A stretch of DNA of 64,000 nt from Desulfitobacterium metallireducens DSM 15288 (GTDB taxonomy: Bacteria; Bacillota; Desulfitobacteriia; Desulfitobacteriales; Desulfitobacteriaceae). The DNA lies in assembly GCF_000231405.2 (NCBI RefSeq), contig NZ_CP007032.1, positions 310,001-374,000 on the forward strand, given 5' to 3'. Below, piece after piece: positions 62,112-64,000 of this stretch (positions are counted from its first letter, which is position 1; each line of letters begins with the position of its first letter). A program made the translations under genes and the position numbers. The notes under the pieces were generated by a model. It was given only the letters and a program-made list of their open reading frames with translations, was not told the DNA's origin and searched no databases.

Positions 62112-62927
62112 ATGAAAAGAATAAAATGGGTTCTCGGACTCTCACTGGTTGGTGTATTAGCTGTCTCAGGTACTGCATATGCATTGGGTTCTGGGGCATC
62201 GGGTATGATGGGGCAAACTCCACAATTTATTAGAACTCAGAATCAAGTTGGTATTTCCAAAATGGGCTACGGCTACGGTATGATGGGTAATTACGCTAGC
62301 TCGAATGGAGCAGCAGGTTATGGCGGTAACGGTGGGGGTTGCGGTGGAGTCAATAATGGTGAAAGTTATAGCATGATGGGAGGGCCATATAATGCAGCAA
62401 GTCTGGGGATAAACCTAACCGATGGACAGGTGACCACTGATGATCAAGCATTGTCTCTCGCCAAAGCGTATGTTCAAGTGCTTAATCAAGATTTAAGCAT
62501 CGACGAAATTCATGAATTTAATGATTCCTATGAAGTTGAGCTTAATGAGTCTAAAACAAGCAATAAAGCTTTTGAGTTCTTGATTTATAAAAATGGGGGT
62601 TACATCTCCTCGGAGATGGGTCCCAATGCGATGTGGAATACCCAATATGGGCATATGAACGGGAGAAACAGTGGTAATCCCGGTAAACCCACGGTTACAG
62701 CTGAACAGGCCAGCAAGACAGCTCAAGATTACGTGAATCAGCAAATGGGGACTGGATATTCTATTGAACAACCTGAAGTGGCACCTGGCTATTACGAATT
62801 CATGATTTTAAAAGATGGCAAAGACTTTGCAGAGTTGGATATTAACGGTTACGCAGGTCAAGTATGGTTTGAGAACTGGCATGGCCCGATGATTAAAACA
62901 ATAAATAATGGAAGTACAACGAAATGA
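62112..62927 (+). CDS. Exported Met/Gly-rich protein with two PepSY-like repeats
   Basis: 271 aa. The signal peptide probably ends at SGTAYA (about residue 25). Next is a Gly/Met/Tyr-rich segment (GYGYGMMGNY, YGGNGGGCGG). Two similar alpha/beta units follow: about 110-180 (DDQALSLAKAYVQVLNQDLS) and about 196-262 (TAEQASKTAQDYVNQQMGTG), each ending in a 'Y.F.I.K.G' strand pattern like PepSY domains. It may be an extracellular chaperone, inhibitor or metal-binding protein. Strong AAAGGAG site. It is controlled by arrays C and B. Confidence 0.78.
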   Translation: MKRIKWVLGLSLVGVLAVSGTAYALGSGASGMMGQTPQFIRTQNQVGISKMGYGYGMMGNYASSNGAAGYGGNGGGCGGVNNGESYSMMGGPYNAASLGINLTDGQVTTDDQALSLAKAYVQVLNQDLSIDEIHEFNDSYEVELNESKTSNKAFEFLIYKNGGYISSEMGPNAMWNTQYGHMNGRNSGNPGKPTVTAEQASKTAQDYVNQQMGTGYSIEQPEVAPGYYEFMILKDGKDFAELDINGYAGQVWFENWHGPMIKTINNGSTTK

Positions 62928-62966
62928 TGGGTTGGGGCTTTTCAAAATTAAGATAGCTAGCAGAAA

Positions 62967-63009
62967 ACGAGATCGGAAGAATAATACTTCTGATCTCGTT
63001 CTTGTTTTT
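62967..63009 (+). terminator. Terminator after the PepSY-like gene
   Basis: AACGAGATCGGAAG (62967-62980) and CTTCTGATCTCGTT (62987-63000), one G-U pair, then CTTGTTTTT. Confidence 0.9.
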
Positions 63010-63046
63010 CAGAGATTAGTTTTAAAGTATTAGGATTGTTTCCAAC

Positions 63047-63100
63047 TTCATTAGAAATTCATAACATTTTCATAGGAAGATCTAATTAATCACTTAAGAT
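63047..63100 (+). promoter_or_regulatory. TTCAY 11-bp repeat array D
   Basis: TTCAT at 63047, 63058 and 63069, exactly 11 bp apart; the fourth position (63080) is degenerate. TAAGAT (63095-63100) lies 15 bp after that position, the same geometry as arrays A and B. Confidence 0.7.
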
Positions 63101-63149
63101 TATCAAAGTAAGCTCTAAAAAGAGAAAAACATAAATTGGGGAGGCAAGT

Positions 63150-63428
63150 ATGAACAAGACATTAAAGAAAGGCTTCATGGTTAGTGTGCTGAGTCTAAGC
63201 TTAGTTCTGAGTTTAGCGAGTATCTCTCTAGCTATGGAAGGAATGGCCTCTAATATGCCAGGTATGGAGAGTAATAGTCCAAGTGGAGAGGGGCACAGCG
63301 GCACTGAAGGAGCCACGGGTGTTAATTGGCCAGTCGTCGGAGGCTTCTCAGCCATCAATCTTCTCGTGATTGGAACTGCAGGTGTACTGAAATTTATTAA
63401 ACGATCTAAGCTTGAGATGCTAGATTAA
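63150..63428 (+). CDS. Small Met/His-containing exported membrane protein (92 aa)
   Basis: A signal peptide (MNKTLKKGFMVSVLSLSLVL, cleavage near SLA) is followed by an outer part with repeated Met (MEGMASNMPGMESNS) and one His, then a C-terminal helix (VVGGFSAINLLVIGTAGVL) and a basic end. So it is probably anchored with a Met-rich external loop. Such loops can bind Cu(I). I recognise no family. GGGGAGG precedes ATG 63150. It is in operon with the NapH-like gene, 14 nt apart, under array D. Confidence 0.75.
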   Translation: MNKTLKKGFMVSVLSLSLVLSLASISLAMEGMASNMPGMESNSPSGEGHSGTEGATGVNWPVVGGFSAINLLVIGTAGVLKFIKRSKLEMLD

Positions 63429-63442
63429 AGGGAGGAAAGTAA

Positions 63443-64000
63443 ATGTCTTTAGCTAAAATGCCGGATCAACGTCCGCAAAGTCCGGAACCTCATAAGAAGA
63501 ATCTTCTGAATAACAAAATTCTAAAATCGATTATGAAAAGCCGTTGGTATCCCGGGATTATTCAGGTCCCTGTTCTTTTCGTTTTTTCCCTAATCGTTTT
63601 TGAACTTATAGCGGGACCGAGCGCTGCTCATGATAACTTTGGTACAGCCGGAACTTGGGTTCTGTGGTGGCCAATAATCCCGATTGCTTTCTTATTTTTA
63701 GGGCGTTTCTGGTGCGCTATTTGTCCCTTCGGAACCATAAGTGATTGGGTACAAAGGTTTGTCGGGAATAATCGCACGGTGCCTAAATTCCTCAAGAAAT
63801 ATGGTATCTGGATTATTGATATCACCTTTATTTTAATTACATGGTCAGATCATACCTTTGGTGTCGTTGAAAATCCTCGAGGGTCAGGATTTCTACTCTT
63901 GCTGTTGACTACAGGGGTTATTGCAAGTGGGGCCTTTTTTGAACGGCGGACCTGGTGCCGCTATGTTTGCTTTTTAGGCGGGCTATCCGGTAACTATTCT
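63443..64000 (+). CDS. NapH/NosR-like Fe-S membrane protein (5' part)
   Basis: 186 codons are visible, open at the right edge. After a charged start, hydrophobic segments include GIIQVPVLFVFSLIVF and WVLWWPIIPIAFLFL. Cys motifs FWCAICPFGTISDW and RTWCRYVCFLGG are typical of NapH/NosR/YccM polyferredoxin-type membrane proteins, which pass electrons from the quinone pool. ATG 63443 follows GGGAGG. It is in operon with the 92-aa protein, so the small protein may be its partner. The C-terminal ferredoxin part, if present, is outside the window. Confidence 0.88.
   Translation, partial: MSLAKMPDQRPQSPEPHKKNLLNNKILKSIMKSRWYPGIIQVPVLFVFSLIVFELIAGPSAAHDNFGTAGTWVLWWPIIPIAFLFLGRFWCAICPFGTISDWVQRFVGNNRTVPKFLKKYGIWIIDITFILITWSDHTFGVVENPRGSGFLLLLLTTGVIASGAFFERRTWCRYVCFLGGLSGNYS

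Overview
The window looks like the chromosome of a low-to-mid GC, endospore-forming, anaerobic Firmicute. The closest match I can suggest is the Desulfosporosinus/Desulfitobacterium branch of the Peptococcaceae. The basis is the spc/alpha ribosomal operon order, frequent TTG/GTG starts behind strong AGGAGG sites, spore genes (yyaC, cwlD, YjcZ-like peptides), a SipW/TasA cluster and a fused GlcD/GlcF-type oxidoreductase. The genus is an inference; the phylum is well supported.

1-7.4 kb: the end of the spc/alpha operon (rplR-rpsE-rpmD-rplO-secY-adk-map-infA-rpmJ-rpsM-rpsK-rpsD-rpoA-rplQ), closed by a strong terminator. rpoA seems to use a non-canonical start. 7.4-9.9 kb: an ECF transporter module (a fused double ATPase plus EcfT) behind a pair of 12-bp palindromes. 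9.9-19.1 kb: an accessory block inserted where truA would normally follow ecfT. It holds yyaC, a NarL-type two-component system, a four-member SipW/TasA secretion cluster, zinc-ribbon proteins and acs. 19.4-25.7 kb: truA, a DUF134 regulator, a CsoR-like protein without its first Cys, a lipoprotein, then rplM-rpsI with a leader, a group II intron relic and cwlD. 25.8-29.4 kb: an ECF sigma factor with an overlapping membrane partner, an M20 amidohydrolase behind a hexanucleotide repeat, and a split ThrE exporter.

29.5-47.7 kb: arginine biosynthesis (argCJBD-carAB, then argF-argG-argH) with ArgR-like boxes before argC and argF. A ~400-nt, GC-rich, highly folded non-coding element separates argJ from argB. 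A minus-strand accessory cluster (DUF4363/DUF421, GPP34, Arc-like, a frameshifted SPFH protein, a zinc-ribbon membrane protein) lies between carB and argF. 47.8-51.6 kb: a dense DnaA-box cluster precedes NAD genes (pncB, nadE) and a nucleotidase. 51.7-60.9 kb: murC, a cysteine desulfurase-like/aminotransferase pair, a ferritin-like protein, a 48-aa LysM protein, a 901-aa FAD/Fe-S oxidoreductase and a regulator with three tandem XRE domains.

61-64 kb is the most interesting part. It is a cluster of Met/Gly-rich, SHOCT, PepSY-like and NapH-like membrane or exported proteins. Its intergenic regions carry four arrays of TTCAY repeats spaced at exactly 11 bp (an OmpR/PhoB-type operator pattern). 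Two arrays adjoin C4-G5 CsoR-like sites, and a decayed duplicate of a SHOCT gene lies between. This looks like an uncharacterised, probably metal- or redox-linked, envelope system with its own regulon.
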